Positions 1 to 8,143 of a stretch of DNA of 64,000 bases are shown here, piece after piece. The DNA is taken from contig CAVVZC010000014.1 of assembly GCA_963752565.1 (NCBI GenBank), positions 12,989 to 76,988 on the forward strand, read 5' to 3'. Under the pieces are notes generated by a model, which was given only the letters and a program-made list of their open reading frames with translations, was not told the origin of the DNA and did not search any database. The stretch is from UBA11574 sp963752565 (lineage in GTDB: Bacteria; Desulfobacterota; Desulfobacteria; Desulfobacterales; UBA11574). The position numbers and the translations under genes are program-made. The stretch's first letter is position 1. Each line of letters starts with the position of its first letter.

Positions 1-1001
1 TTTCCCTCGATTTGCTTTCGTTCAAACTCTATCTTTTTCCTCTCAATCTCCACTTTAATGCGTTCAAGTTCCATGCGCTCCTGTTCGAGATGCCTGCGAT
101 CAGTCGTTAATTCAGTATATGAAGACATTTCTATGTCACCACTCGATGCTACAAATACAAACTCCCCACCCTGATCCCCGGTATTTCGAATCGGTCGACA
201 CAAAGGCGTTTGTTCAGAATTGTTACTGACAATCGGTGCAATTCGGGTACAAAGCTCCTGTACGGAAATATAGGGCTTTTCATTTTTTCTCAATTCCTTA
301 AACAATTGATAAGCAAACACACTGTGACCGCCTGATCCGACATCCGATACCGGTGTCTTATTTCCGGAAGTCATTCCCCAGCGGCTTTTTTCATTATATA
401 AATTAAGATAATATTTGTTTTTGATGGATTTCGGTAAGGCACGTGTTTGACCAAACAGGGTGCCAGAATAACAGGAGTCAGAGATAAGGAGGACATGACG
501 AGCGTTCATATTACGCATGGATTTTTGAACCTGAACGTTGTCCAGATACGTTACAGGGTTCCCACCTTTGGCATCTGCCGGTATCCACCAACCGTCATTA
601 TATGTGCGATCGAGTTCTCCATGTCCGGCATAATATATCAGAACACTATCATCCGATTTTGTCGAAGACGCTAGATCTCGCAGGGCTAGATAGATCGCTT
701 CTTTTGTTGCTTTTCGGTCCAGAAGGAGATTAACCTGAAAACCGTAACGCTCAATAAGAAGTTCTGCCATAGCCCTGGCATCACTTACAGCTGTTTCAAG
801 ATCCGGGATTCTCGGATCTTTATAATCGTTTATTCCGATGATTAATGCCCGGTATGCACCCAGTTTGCCACTTTGATGGCTCAAATCGCTGATGACCTTA
901 ATGCCTCTTGAAGAAGCCTGGATAGATGAGGGAAGGAGCCAAGTACAAATGGGTATCATAAGCAGAGATACTATTGCCTGTTTGAATCTGTTGATATCCA
1001 T
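1..1001 (-). CDS. Caspase-family (peptidase C14) protein, exported, 3' end cut by window edge
   Basis: Read on the minus strand from an ATG at 1001 with GGAG just upstream, the frame stays open to the window edge (at least 333 residues). Residues 1-29 look like a signal peptide ending SIQA. The caspase fold follows: residues 49-60 (AYRALIIGINDY) are the typical first strand, His127 sits in YYAGHGE and Cys177 in SDSCYSG, which is the catalytic His/Cys dyad of bacterial metacaspase-like peptidases. The visible tail from about residue 305 is a charged E/R/K-rich helix, probably a coiled coil. The family cleaves proteins after basic or acidic residues; the substrate is unknown. An export signal would place it outside the cytoplasm. 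No partner gene is visible. Strong call for the family, none for the role. Confidence 0.88.
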   Translation of the reverse strand, partial: MDINRFKQAIVSLLMIPICTWLLPSSIQASSRGIKVISDLSHQSGKLGAYRALIIGINDYKDPRIPDLETAVSDARAMAELLIERYGFQVNLLLDRKATKEAIYLALRDLASSTKSDDSVLIYYAGHGELDRTYNDGWWIPADAKGGNPVTYLDNVQVQKSMRNMNARHVLLISDSCYSGTLFGQTRALPKSIKNKYYLNLYNEKSRWGMTSGNKTPVSDVGSGGHSVFAYQLFKELRKNEKPYISVQELCTRIAPIVSNNSEQTPLCRPIRNTGDQGGEFVFVASSGDIEMSSYTELTTDRRHLEQERMELERIKVEIERKKIEFERKQIEG

Positions 1002-1184
1002 TTCTATCTCCAACGGTTTGTGGGGGTTACGTGAGAGATGTTATTCAAGACAGTATATATATAAAAGTATATCCATTACCCATTAATTGTCAATGATGGG
1101 TGTGAAATATCATTTTGTCTGGATAAGGACTTAATATGGGTTCTGTGGTTGTTGAAGGATATCGTGCCTACACCTTCGGTTGCC

Positions 1185-1290
1185 AAAAAATGAAGGTTTA
1201 TAACCGAAATCAAATGTTGTGATATCCAGTTTTTACACCATTCACAACAACAATTGATATACAGATATCATATTTTTCTGGTGTTCGGTC
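1185..1290. repeat. Island core repeat, copy A (type II)
   Basis: A leader resembling AATGAAGGTTTATAACCGAA is followed by GATATC at 1221 and GATATCAT near 1263. The spacer shares CCATTCACAACAACA with the copies at 12948 and 13949. It lies in the 480-bp gap (1002-1482) upstream of the caspase-like gene, where no gene is seen. Confidence 0.7.
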
Positions 1291-1482
1291 AAGCAAATCT
1301 TATTTTGGTCAAATCATCTCTTTTCACCGACACATTAAGGGGGGATGAAACAGAGTGTCGGCCTACGGGTCGTAGGAGCCAACCGAAAATGGCATTTCTG
1401 ATGATATCACATCATTTTTAAGACCTTAAAAACCTGCCATCTATAGCAGTAAACATAAGCCTTGTGTAAATATTTCAGATCT

Positions 1483-2040
1483 TTATTGTAACTGCTGCAT
1501 CTTTTCATCTGAGCCGATGGATTTAATAATATCGTTGAGAGACATCATAAATAAGTTTGTAATTACTTCATCCTTAGGGAAGGGATCAAATCCTGTTGGA
1601 TACCATTTAGTGTTTACTGATTGATACTTGCGATGATAGACTTCTTTGTCGCCTTTCATCACTTTCAGGTTCATGATCATTTTCATTCCCAGACTGTTCT
1701 CAGCAAACTCGACTTGAAGAATTTCGCAGTTGAAATCAAGGGAGACATCAACATGATAAGGGGATGTATTAATAATATCAAAGAGGCTTAAGATTTCATC
1801 GCGTACCAAGGGGGCAGTATCATTTCCTAATTGATATTTCTGATTTCGCCACATGTATTGAGCCTCGAATATAAATTCGTTCTTTTGTGGCGATTCAACT
1901 TTAATTGACCCAATTGACATTTTCTTTTCGTTAATTTCAGGCAAGCTACCACTGATTAGGACTTGGCGACTGGCGCTGCAAGCCTGGAGGGCAAATATCA
2001 ACATCAAGAACAGTGGCAGGTAACATCCATTTCTTTTCAT
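1483..2040 (-). CDS. Hypothetical lipoprotein, 185 aa
   Basis: The N-terminus is a lipoprotein signal: a charged start, a hydrophobic stretch and the lipobox LQAC with Cys21 as the predicted lipidation site. The mature part is a mixed sequence without membrane segments. Its last third (KGDKEVYHRKYQ) reads like an extracytoplasmic beta-sandwich, but no known family is recognised. It stands alone on the minus strand between the caspase-like gene and a duplicated regulator module. A membrane-anchored periplasmic protein of unknown function is the most that can be said. Confidence 0.75.
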   Translation of the reverse strand: MKRNGCYLPLFLMLIFALQACSASRQVLISGSLPEINEKKMSIGSIKVESPQKNEFIFEAQYMWRNQKYQLGNDTAPLVRDEILSLFDIINTSPYHVDVSLDFNCEILQVEFAENSLGMKMIMNLKVMKGDKEVYHRKYQSVNTKWYPTGFDPFPKDEVITNLFMMSLNDIIKSIGSDEKMQQLQ

Positions 2041-2308
2041 TCGACAATCCTTTCGGTAAACTTCGGTTTCGATGTGTGTTATACTAAATCGGTCATTGTA
2101 AAAATTTTAATCTATTTAAGAGATCGCTAAACTATCGCGAAGCGGTTTCATACATCTAACCAGCATCAATGCAAACACAACACCCCACCTCTATGAGAAA
2201 TGGGGTAATGATAATAGGTCCATGGCAACCTTTTGGTTACAGGTTATTTTTACGAGTTTCCTTCTATATAACTCTATTAAATTACAACAAAGCGAAATGC
2301 AATAAAAA

Positions 2309-2336
2309 ACCCCTGTCAGAATTATTTACAGGGGAG
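2309..2336 (-). terminator. Rho-independent-type hairpin
   Basis: On the minus strand CCCCTGT pairs with ACAGGGG and is followed by TTTTTTATT. It is the farther of two such terminators downstream of the HTH gene. The duplicate is at about 14638-14666. Confidence 0.6.
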
Positions 2337-2356
2337 GTATAGGCCGGAAAAAGAAC

Positions 2357-2392
2357 GGGCTGCCTAATACGGAGTTATGGCGGAGGCAGCCC
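2357..2392. other. Strong 9-bp hairpin, possible terminator or structured leader
   Basis: GGGCTGCCT (2357-2365) pairs perfectly with AGGCAGCCC (2384-2392). On the plus strand a wider pairing TATAGG (2338-2343) with CCTATA (2407-2412) would enclose it and end at the GGGGG ribosome-binding site of the micro-ORF at 2426. On the minus strand the hairpin is followed by GTTCTTTTTC, so it could also terminate. Confidence 0.4.
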
Positions 2393-2425
2393 TAACCACA
2401 ACATTACCTATAGGGGGTAAAAGTC

Positions 2426-2500
2426 ATGGCTAAATCTCAGATATCATCAAAAGACACACCGAGGCAAGAACCTATCAAGAAGTTTCCTATAGGCCGATGA
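2426..2500 (+). CDS. Possible 24-aa micro-ORF
   Basis: An ATG preceded by TAGGGGGTAAAAGTC, a good ribosome-binding site at normal distance, opens a 24-residue frame rich in Lys, Ser and Pro ending PIGR. The duplicate at 14756-14830 keeps the frame with one Ile-to-Val change. It overlaps the next micro-ORF by ATGA. No family is recognised. The minus-strand terminators in the same DNA make it possible that this is not translated. Confidence 0.35.
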   Translation: MAKSQISSKDTPRQEPIKKFPIGR

Positions 2501-2568
2501 GAGGGAAAACCATCAACCAGCTCCAGGATGAGCTTTCAGGTTTGTCTTGGGAAATAAAAAACCCCTAA
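2497..2568 (+). CDS. Possible 23-aa micro-ORF, coupled to the previous one
   Basis: The ATG overlaps the previous stop (ATGA), a usual sign of translational coupling. The 23-residue frame contains NQLQDELSGLSWEIKNP and ends inside the terminator hairpin. A related stretch (QDEVSGLSW) can be read near 15530 after the second copy of the module. The frame is identical in copy 2. Function unknown. Confidence 0.33.
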   Translation: MRGKTINQLQDELSGLSWEIKNP

Positions 2569-2588
2569 CGAAATAACTGGCAGGGGTT
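2560..2588 (-). terminator. Terminator of the HTH gene, copy 1
   Basis: On the minus strand AACCCCT pairs with AGGGGTT and runs into TTTTTTATTT, 35-60 bases after the stop codon of the regulator at 2622. Its twin lies at 14890-14918. Confidence 0.7.
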
Positions 2589-2621
2589 ATGCTCTTTGAC
2601 AATTTGCTATAACTCTTTAAC

Positions 2622-2822
2622 TTAATGAAAAACTATGTTCCTATCTGATAATTTTAAACCTAAGGCTAAAACAATCTTTCGTTTTGTTTCCATCCTGCAT
2701 GGCTTGCCCCGCTCTATTCGTGTGATGGTGAGGGGTGAAATATCGGCTCTTCTGGCAAGTTCGGCCTTGCTTATCAAAAGATTTTCTCTAATTTCTTTTA
2801 AGGAATTTTTGATCATTATCAT
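2622..2822 (-). CDS. XRE-family helix-turn-helix regulator, 66 aa, copy 1
   Basis: Almost the whole protein is one HTH_3-type DNA-binding domain: residues 7-60 contain LKEIRENLLISKAELAR, then ADISPLTITRIERGK as turn and recognition helix, then a closing helix ending LGLKLSD. It is shorter than typical repressors and lacks a dimerisation or ligand domain. A near-identical copy is at 14952-15152, with SRK instead of ARR before the turn. A 16-bp palindrome (2858-2873) sits 36 bases upstream of this copy only, as a possible operator. It is followed by strong minus-strand terminators. It may regulate itself or its own small module. Confidence 0.85.
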   Translation of the reverse strand: MIMIKNSLKEIRENLLISKAELARRADISPLTITRIERGKPCRMETKRKIVLALGLKLSDRNIVFH

Positions 2823-2857
2823 TAATCCGTATGGTTGCCCTATTAAAAGGGAATCGT

Positions 2858-2873
2858 CATGTTGTTTAACATG
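2858..2873. promoter_or_regulatory. Palindrome upstream of HTH copy 1, candidate operator
   Basis: CATGTT-GTTT-AACATG is a perfect inverted repeat 36 bases upstream of the regulator start. It is outside the duplicated module, so the second copy of the gene lacks it. Confidence 0.35.
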
Positions 2874-2903
2874 TCATTTCTTTTAGATTATTTTTAAGAA
2901 ATA

Positions 2904-2939
2904 TATAGCCCCTGGGGCTACATTTGCCCAGGAGCTATA
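2904..2939. terminator. Hairpin, possible terminator
   Basis: TATAGCCCCTGGG (2904-2916) pairs with CCCAGGAGCTATA (2927-2939) with one mismatch. It would end plus-strand transcription or insulate the regulator upstream. Confidence 0.4.
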
Positions 2940-2940
2940 A

Positions 2941-3424
2941 GGGTTGGTAGTCAAGAAAAAGCGACTTTTTCAAACTTGATTGAAATGACTTCCTTAAGTG
3001 CCGTTATTAGCTCGATGTTGGCTATGGTTATATAAAATATATATCTGATCGAGAACTAAGATGCACGTGCAGAAAGGAATCATTTCTTAACTACCAACTA
3101 AGGATATTGCAAAAACCATGCTACATCAGCTGTTTGCGATACACTTCAGTTTATATTGTAATGATATTAAATGATTGCATCAATTAAAAAGTTTGATTGG
3201 CAACACTGATACATATCAGAATTACTTGAAATTATGGGATAAATTACATAATCTATGGGATAAATTACATATTTTATGCGAAAAACTTTACATAATACTA
3301 ACCCCACGGGATAGGCGCATACAGCTGAAAAGGATGTCTCTGGTTTCTGTCGTGGATAAAATCAGGAAGAAAGTGGGGGCTTGATTTACAATTATATTCT
3401 TAAAACATCTTTCCCAAAAATAGA
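2941..3424. other. Gene-free stretch, A/T-rich
   Basis: No supported gene. It has a direct repeat of ATGGGATAAATTACATA around 3235-3275. Related motifs (TTACATAAT, AAAAACCATGC) recur near 15290-15460 and 24720-24870, so this may be a shared upstream segment of island genes. An apparent 69-codon frame at 3175 is just this repeat translated. Confidence 0.5.
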
Positions 3425-3640
3425 AGATTTTGAGCCGAAATCAAATGATGTGTTCTCTTGCCATAAGTGCAACCTGAGGTTGATCAACTCCGACTACATA
3501 TATCGCATAATGACCTCATAAAGTCAAAAAGGCAAACCCTGTAAAATGAATTTGCCCTTATTAGAAAACGATATCACAGGTTCTGAATCCAATGTTAAGA
3601 TGTTGGATACATAGGAGCAGAAATCAAAAGGTTGGCTCAG
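3425..3640. repeat. Island core repeat, copy B (type I, full length)
   Basis: The most complete form shows, in order, a leader with GAGCCGAAATCAAATG, TCTTGCCATAA at about 3456, TTGATCAACTC, ACATATATCGCA near 3497-3508, a hairpin GGCAAA/TTTGCC (3531-3556) and ACGATATCACAGG. It ends with GATACATAGGAGCAGAAATC. The same order is seen at 24060-24345. The 3641-3954 remainder up to the cyclase stop holds no gene. Confidence 0.8.
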
Positions 3641-3954
3641 GTTGTGATATCGTATTATGGTATCACAAAAAAATCAGGCTCTTGATACATGCTTTCAATT
3701 GTAGGTATCAACGGTTTTGGGTTGGTGATTTCGTATCGAAACCTTGGCATTTTGGGTCTTCATTTTTTGCAGAGTCAAAGCAGAATTTCATAATTAATGC
3801 ATATAATTAAAATTATTATTTTCTACTGTCATTGTGCTGTGTTTTGCTTTATTTTCCATAGCTATTTCTCTTCGTCTTTAATTCTACGTTTCCAATAGAT
3901 CTTCACGCCGTCTTTGCCAAAAGAAATTTGGACAAGCTCCCAAAAGGGAGTATT

Positions 3955-5382
3955 TTACAAAGATCTATAGGAAGCATCCTTCATCCATTGATCAAGGATG
4001 CCTCTATCTTTCGGATCAATGGACGTGATCTGGAGCTGATGAACGGATGTTTCGTCTTTTTCTTTCACAGACAATACCTTCGCATAAATGTCCTCAAAAC
4101 AGTGGGCCTCTACACAAAAATCGAAAACCAGCTTGATATCCGTCAAAGGATCAAAACCGGGAACAATCGATGCGGTGATTAAATTCTCGCTCAACATGAC
4201 GGTCTCACCTGAAACAGCACTGTCGGCAATTTTTTTGTGTTCCACTTTCCAGCATCTAAAGGGTAGATTCATATGAACCCCCGTTTCAAGTGTTTCTTGC
4301 AATTTCAATTCAAGGTTATACGGAGGTCCGATATTTTTTACAGAATAGACCACCAAAGGCTTTTTGATGCCTTTCATCATGAATGCCTGAGGGGCGTCAC
4401 AGGTTACCGTTTCTTTGACCAGATCATACGTAGATTCTCCAAGTAGAATCTGTCCGCCGACGGTATTGGATTCGATACGCGATGCTGTGTTAACCGTCGA
4501 CCCCACAACCGCATATTTCATTCTCACTTCAGAACCGATATTCCCCACGACCACGCTGCCGGTGTTGATACCGATACCCATGTCAAGGGGAGGATGTCCT
4601 TCACGAATAAAATCGTTATTCAAAACATCCAGCGCATTTTGCATGGCAATGGCACAGGCCGTGGCCCGGAACGGATCTGTTTCGTGTTTTTCGGGAACGC
4701 CGAAAACCGCCAGAATCGAATCCCCCTGAATCTCATCGATGATGCCGTCATATTTTAATATAATCTTGGACATTTGCTCGAGATATCGGTTCAAAAACCG
4801 GACCATTATTTCCGGGTCCATGGTTTCAGATAGACTGGTGAAGCCTCGGATGTCCGATATCAGTATGGTAACGGTTTTTCTCTGACCTCCGATTTTGTGC
4901 CCTTCAGGCGATTCCAGAATATTATCGACCACCTTTTTTGACAGGTATCGACCGAACATGTCTCGAATAAAATTGACCAGGCGCAATCGTTCTTCTGAAA
5001 CTTTGAAAAGGGTTGCCAGCATCTCTTTTCGTGTAGCAACGATCTCTCTGATTTCAACTGGTGCATCATCCGCCACCTCCATATCATTCTCAGAGGAATC
5101 ACTTTCCTTTAACCGACGATTCGATGCGGAAATCGCCTCAAGCGGAAGGATGATTTTTTTATTGAGAAACTTTCGAAACGTCACCATAACAAAGAGGATG
5201 ATGATGGCAACCAGAATGGTAATCCTTACAGCATACCAGAACAGGTCCGCAGGCTGGGCATGATGATCCGAAAGTGCCCTGTACAATAACGACCATACCA
5301 GCAGAATGCTTTCAATGATCAGAATCCGCCAGAAAATTCCCTTTAAAAGAACCTGCCGGACCCCTTCTCTGTGATCTTTCAT
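3955..5382 (-). CDS. Membrane class III nucleotide cyclase with C-terminal PilZ-like domain
   Basis: Two membrane helices (about 18-36 and 49-68) are followed by a linker and a class III cyclase domain (about 168-350). The two metal-binding aspartates are Asp177 (ISDIRGF) and Asp221 (IQGDSILAVFG). VNTASR (297-302) supplies the transition-state Asn/Arg. The position that is Lys in classical adenylate cyclases is Glu217 here (DEIQGD), as in guanylate cyclases, so the substrate should not be assumed to be ATP. Residues 365-475 resemble a PilZ-type barrel. It lies 174 bp downstream of, and on the same strand as, a metallo-hydrolase gene, so one operon is likely. It makes a cyclic nucleotide second messenger in response to an unknown input. 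Confidence 0.9.
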   Translation of the reverse strand: MKDHREGVRQVLLKGIFWRILIIESILLVWSLLYRALSDHHAQPADLFWYAVRITILVAIIILFVMVTFRKFLNKKIILPLEAISASNRRLKESDSSENDMEVADDAPVEIREIVATRKEMLATLFKVSEERLRLVNFIRDMFGRYLSKKVVDNILESPEGHKIGGQRKTVTILISDIRGFTSLSETMDPEIMVRFLNRYLEQMSKIILKYDGIIDEIQGDSILAVFGVPEKHETDPFRATACAIAMQNALDVLNNDFIREGHPPLDMGIGINTGSVVVGNIGSEVRMKYAVVGSTVNTASRIESNTVGGQILLGESTYDLVKETVTCDAPQAFMMKGIKKPLVVYSVKNIGPPYNLELKLQETLETGVHMNLPFRCWKVEHKKIADSAVSGETVMLSENLITASIVPGFDPLTDIKLVFDFCVEAHCFEDIYAKVLSVKEKDETSVHQLQITSIDPKDRGILDQWMKDASYRSL

Positions 5383-5430
5383 CGAATTGACCTGAAATTT
5401 ATCGTATTCTGTTTTGTTCTATTTTTTTTC

Positions 5431-5481
5431 GTCATTCCGGCAAACCCCTGATCGGGGTCCGAGGCAGACCCCGGAATCCGG
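5431..5481. repeat. GTCATTCCGG-type palindrome
   Basis: ATTCCGG and CCGGAAT bracket an inner CCCCTGATCGGGG-type inverted repeat, between the hydrolase stop and the cyclase start. Palindromes of this kind are common dispersed repeats in Desulfobacterota. It may act as a processing site within the two-gene message. Confidence 0.6.
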
Positions 5482-5556
5482 TGTATTCGAGTGGTTACAG
5501 AAAGTCTGGACTCTGGTTTTCACCGAAGTTATGACTTTTTTAGAGACCATCAAAGA

Positions 5557-6396
5557 TCAAAGAATCAATTCCATACCCGGCTTTAGAGCAAAACAATCCA
5601 TGTCAATGTTTTTTGATTCCGTGACCCTCCGGCACTGTTGAACCATATCATCAACCGAGCCGTCATGCCGGTCTGGATTATGATGAAACAGCCCGAATCG
5701 TTTGACTTGGGCTGCGATGGCAAGATCCAGGGCCTCCGTAAACGAGGAATGGCCCCACGTCCGTTTGTGCTGGCATTCCTCGGGCGTGAATTGAGCGTCA
5801 TGGATGAGGAGATCCGCGCCACCTGAAAACGCCACATAATCGTCAAATGTTCTTCCGTTCCGGTGGACATAGCCCAGTTCATTATCCGTCAAAAAAACAA
5901 AGGTCTTCCCCGACTCTTCAAACTTATATCCCATGCCGACGTTTGGATGACTCAGTTGGATGGGGGTGATCTCAATGGTATCGAGATTGAATTGGAACTG
6001 GCAATCGTTGGAATAGCGGATTTTAGCCCTCATTTTGTCAAAGGGAACCGGGAAAAAGGGGGCCGTCATGGTTCTCGATAGGAGGGTTTTGATATTGCCC
6101 TGGGTCGTCGGGCATCCTATCAAGTGTATCTCGGTTTCCTCCCTGTAAATGGGCTTGAAAAATGGAAATCCCAGGATATGATCCCAGTGGGAATGGGTGA
6201 AAAGAAGGTTATACTCAAAACGCTCTTCTTTCAAAAGTTCCTTGCCCAATCGTCTAATCCCTGTTCCTGCATCGAGGATAATGATCTCATCGTTTTTCGT
6301 TCGAATCTCTAAACATGTAGTATCACCCCCGTACCTGAGATACGCTTCGCCGGAAACAGGTATCGATCCTCTCGCTCCATAGCATCGAATGATCAT
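5557..6396 (-). CDS. Metallo-beta-lactamase-fold hydrolase
   Basis: The fold signature THSHWDH gives His68, His70, Asp72 and His73. Further likely metal ligands are His150 (QLSHPN), Asp171 (LTDNE) and His238. The start MIIRCYGARGSIPVSG and the LDAGTGIR motif are typical of the PhnP-like phosphodiesterase branch of the family, and 279 residues is a normal length. The neighbouring downstream gene is a nucleotide cyclase. An inference, not shown by the sequence, is that this enzyme hydrolyses the cyclic nucleotide. The protein has no signal peptide and should be cytoplasmic. Confidence 0.88.
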   Translation of the reverse strand: MIIRCYGARGSIPVSGEAYLRYGGDTTCLEIRTKNDEIIILDAGTGIRRLGKELLKEERFEYNLLFTHSHWDHILGFPFFKPIYREETEIHLIGCPTTQGNIKTLLSRTMTAPFFPVPFDKMRAKIRYSNDCQFQFNLDTIEITPIQLSHPNVGMGYKFEESGKTFVFLTDNELGYVHRNGRTFDDYVAFSGGADLLIHDAQFTPEECQHKRTWGHSSFTEALDLAIAAQVKRFGLFHHNPDRHDGSVDDMVQQCRRVTESKNIDMDCFALKPGMELIL

Positions 6397-6989
6397 CGGC
6401 TCACCCTCTTATGACTTGAAACAGACGTTCGATCTCTACATCAATTATTGGTGCCATCCGAAAATAAATGTTTTTGGATGAAAGCGGCCCCTATTCAACC
6501 ATCGGCTTACAAGAAAATAATAGAAAACGACGGATTAACTCCGTGTCCATCTATGATGGCCGACGGCGACATCCTTAAATCCTGCATGTCTGAATGGAAA
6601 CCCTATTACCTCAATTAATCGGAAACAAAATTGAAAAACTATTTTAGCCCAGATTATGCGGCAACCGCCTCCAAAAGGTGGTTCCGCAATCCTGAAAACC
6701 GTTTTCAATAGCCTTGCCTTCGAGCTGCTAACTGGATTGGAGTTGCCCAAAAAATCGCCTTTCCAACGAAAGCCCAGCGAAGACGCCATTTACACCTGAG
6801 ATTTCAAAATACCTCTCCTGTCCGATATTTGCAAGAATTTTCATCGACATGCCACTTCAGTGCTGACACCCAAACACAGTTCGGTAATGGTGTTCCAATG
6901 AAAAAGCTGACGCCTCATTCGGGAAAAATAAGATGGATAAAATATATTGTGGTCCGGCTTTCAGACTTCAAACTTTTGATATATTAAGA
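6397..6989. other. Gene-free stretch with a fragment of a dispersed repeat
   Basis: No convincing gene. Around 6612-6645 the sequence AAACAAAATTGAAAAACTAT closely matches part of the palindromic element at 38350-38609, so a degraded copy of that element lies here. An 84-codon minus-strand frame at 6535-6789 has low-complexity composition and no recognisable domain. Confidence 0.5.
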
Positions 6990-7215
6990 ATGCCATGGAA
7001 ATCGAGGGTGCAGAAAAAACTTTGATATCTTGCCAAAATAACAGGTTCAAACACTTAAATTTACAGTACATATATCGTATTTATTGCAAAATTGCAAAAA
7101 GGCAAACCCGGTGAAATGGATCTGCCCTCATTGAAAAACGATATCACAACTTCTGAACTGGTTTTTGGGATTGCAAATATATAGCAGAAATCAAAAGTGT
7201 GGATAATAAAAAAAG
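6990..7215. repeat. Island core repeat, copy C (type I)
   Basis: GATATCTTGCCA starts at 7024, followed by ACATATATCGTAT ending at 7080, a GGCAAACCC/TGCCC hairpin at 7101-7126 and AACGATATCACA. The 3' end is just beyond the stop of the 7240-7656 gene, for which the hairpin may serve as terminator. Confidence 0.8.
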
Positions 7216-7239
7216 GCAGCTTTGTATTAACTGGTAATC

Positions 7240-7656
7240 TCATTCGTTAGAGAAGCTCCTTGCCTTATCCAAAACGAAATACAGTAATTGGTCACATTTT
7301 AGGTTTTCTTGATTCTTTTCAAGATAATCAATCGAAGCTTGGGCAAGCATACCGTAAAAACCATGCTTTGACATATTATCTATTTCTTCAGCAAAGATAT
7401 CTTTAAGCTGGTAGAAGAGCCAACTTAATTCCTTTGAGAATTCTGTGAAAACTGCTCTACGCCTTGGTTCGGTTTTTTGCAAACTAATTACCATAAATTG
7501 ATCGCCAAACCATTCCTTGATACTATCATTTAATTGGCTACTGATGATGACGTCTGCTCCAGCCCACTCCATAATAGAGCTTGCTTCCCTTACAATATTT
7601 CCTGACTCGATTTTTCGTTCAAGGGAATCGAGTTTTTCGATTAATTCCTGATTCAT
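7240..7656 (-). CDS. Hypothetical protein, 138 aa
   Basis: A soluble, mostly helical, acidic protein with no signal peptide, membrane segment or cysteine motif. The start is supported by AGAGGTG seven bases upstream. It stands alone between two copies of the island core repeat, the clearest example of a one-gene, cassette-like unit in this island. No family is recognised; the pattern KELSWLFYQLKDIFAEE suggests a helical-bundle protein. Confidence 0.65.
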   Translation of the reverse strand: MNQELIEKLDSLERKIESGNIVREASSIMEWAGADVIISSQLNDSIKEWFGDQFMVISLQKTEPRRRAVFTEFSKELSWLFYQLKDIFAEEIDNMSKHGFYGMLAQASIDYLEKNQENLKCDQLLYFVLDKARSFSNE

Positions 7657-7699
7657 TTACACCTCTTGTGAGTGAATATTATACGGCTGTATTATTCCA

Positions 7700-7880
7700 A
7701 CTTGTGCTTACTTACCATTATCACAGGTTCAAGTATCTCGATTTCCAGTAATTATATCGTATTTCTTACAAAATTGCAAAAAAAGGCAAACCCGATGAAA
7801 TGGATTTGCCCCTATTGAAAAACGATATAACAACCTCTGAATCCATTTTTCAGATTCAAGAAGCAGAAACATGCAATTCA
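7700..7880. repeat. Island core repeat, copy D (type I)
   Basis: It contains CTTACCATTATCACAGG, ATTATATCGTATTTC at about 7751, a GGCAAA/TTTGCC hairpin (7785-7810) and AACGATATAACAACC. It lies upstream of the 138-residue gene. The rest of the gap to 8143 has no gene with a ribosome-binding site. Confidence 0.75.
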
Positions 7881-8143
7881 TCCCTAAGAACTGGGATGGA
7901 TGATATCACAGATTTTTTGAGACTCTAATTTTGGTCGATACGTTGGAGAAATCACAGTTCTCAAACCAACGCCACTACCCCAATATATTGTATGAGCATA
8001 CAAAAAAGAAAAGCCTGAGTGTTTATTATCAATCCTCACTTTCATAGTGTTTGGATTAAGTGATAACAGAAATTCGCATCTGCAAATCCAGTAATTCCGG
8101 TTTTCAAAAAATGAATGATACATGTCATCGATAGGGTTAATCG

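Larger units (their letters stand above)
2172..2857. repeat. Copy 1 of a 686-bp duplicated module (HTH gene, hairpins, micro-ORFs)
   Basis: This stretch is almost identical to 14501-15187, 12.3 kb away. It carries an XRE-type regulator on the minus strand, a stack of hairpins with T-runs on the minus strand, and two tiny overlapping plus-strand reading frames. Similarity begins at a hairpin (ACCCCA/TGGGGT) near 2183 and stops at 2857, beyond which the two copies have unrelated flanks. Confidence 0.92.

Noticed and set aside
3175..3384. 69-codon plus-strand frame with repeated WDKLH
   Set aside because: The repeats are the translated ATGGGATAAATTACATA DNA repeat; no ribosome-binding site and no recognisable domain.
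6535..6789. 84-codon minus-strand frame
   Set aside because: No ribosome-binding site, odd composition, and part overlaps a dispersed repeat fragment.
7884..8123. 79-codon minus-strand frame between repeat D and the carbonic anhydrase
   Set aside because: No ribosome-binding site before its start and no family resemblance; possibly a gene remnant, but not supportable.
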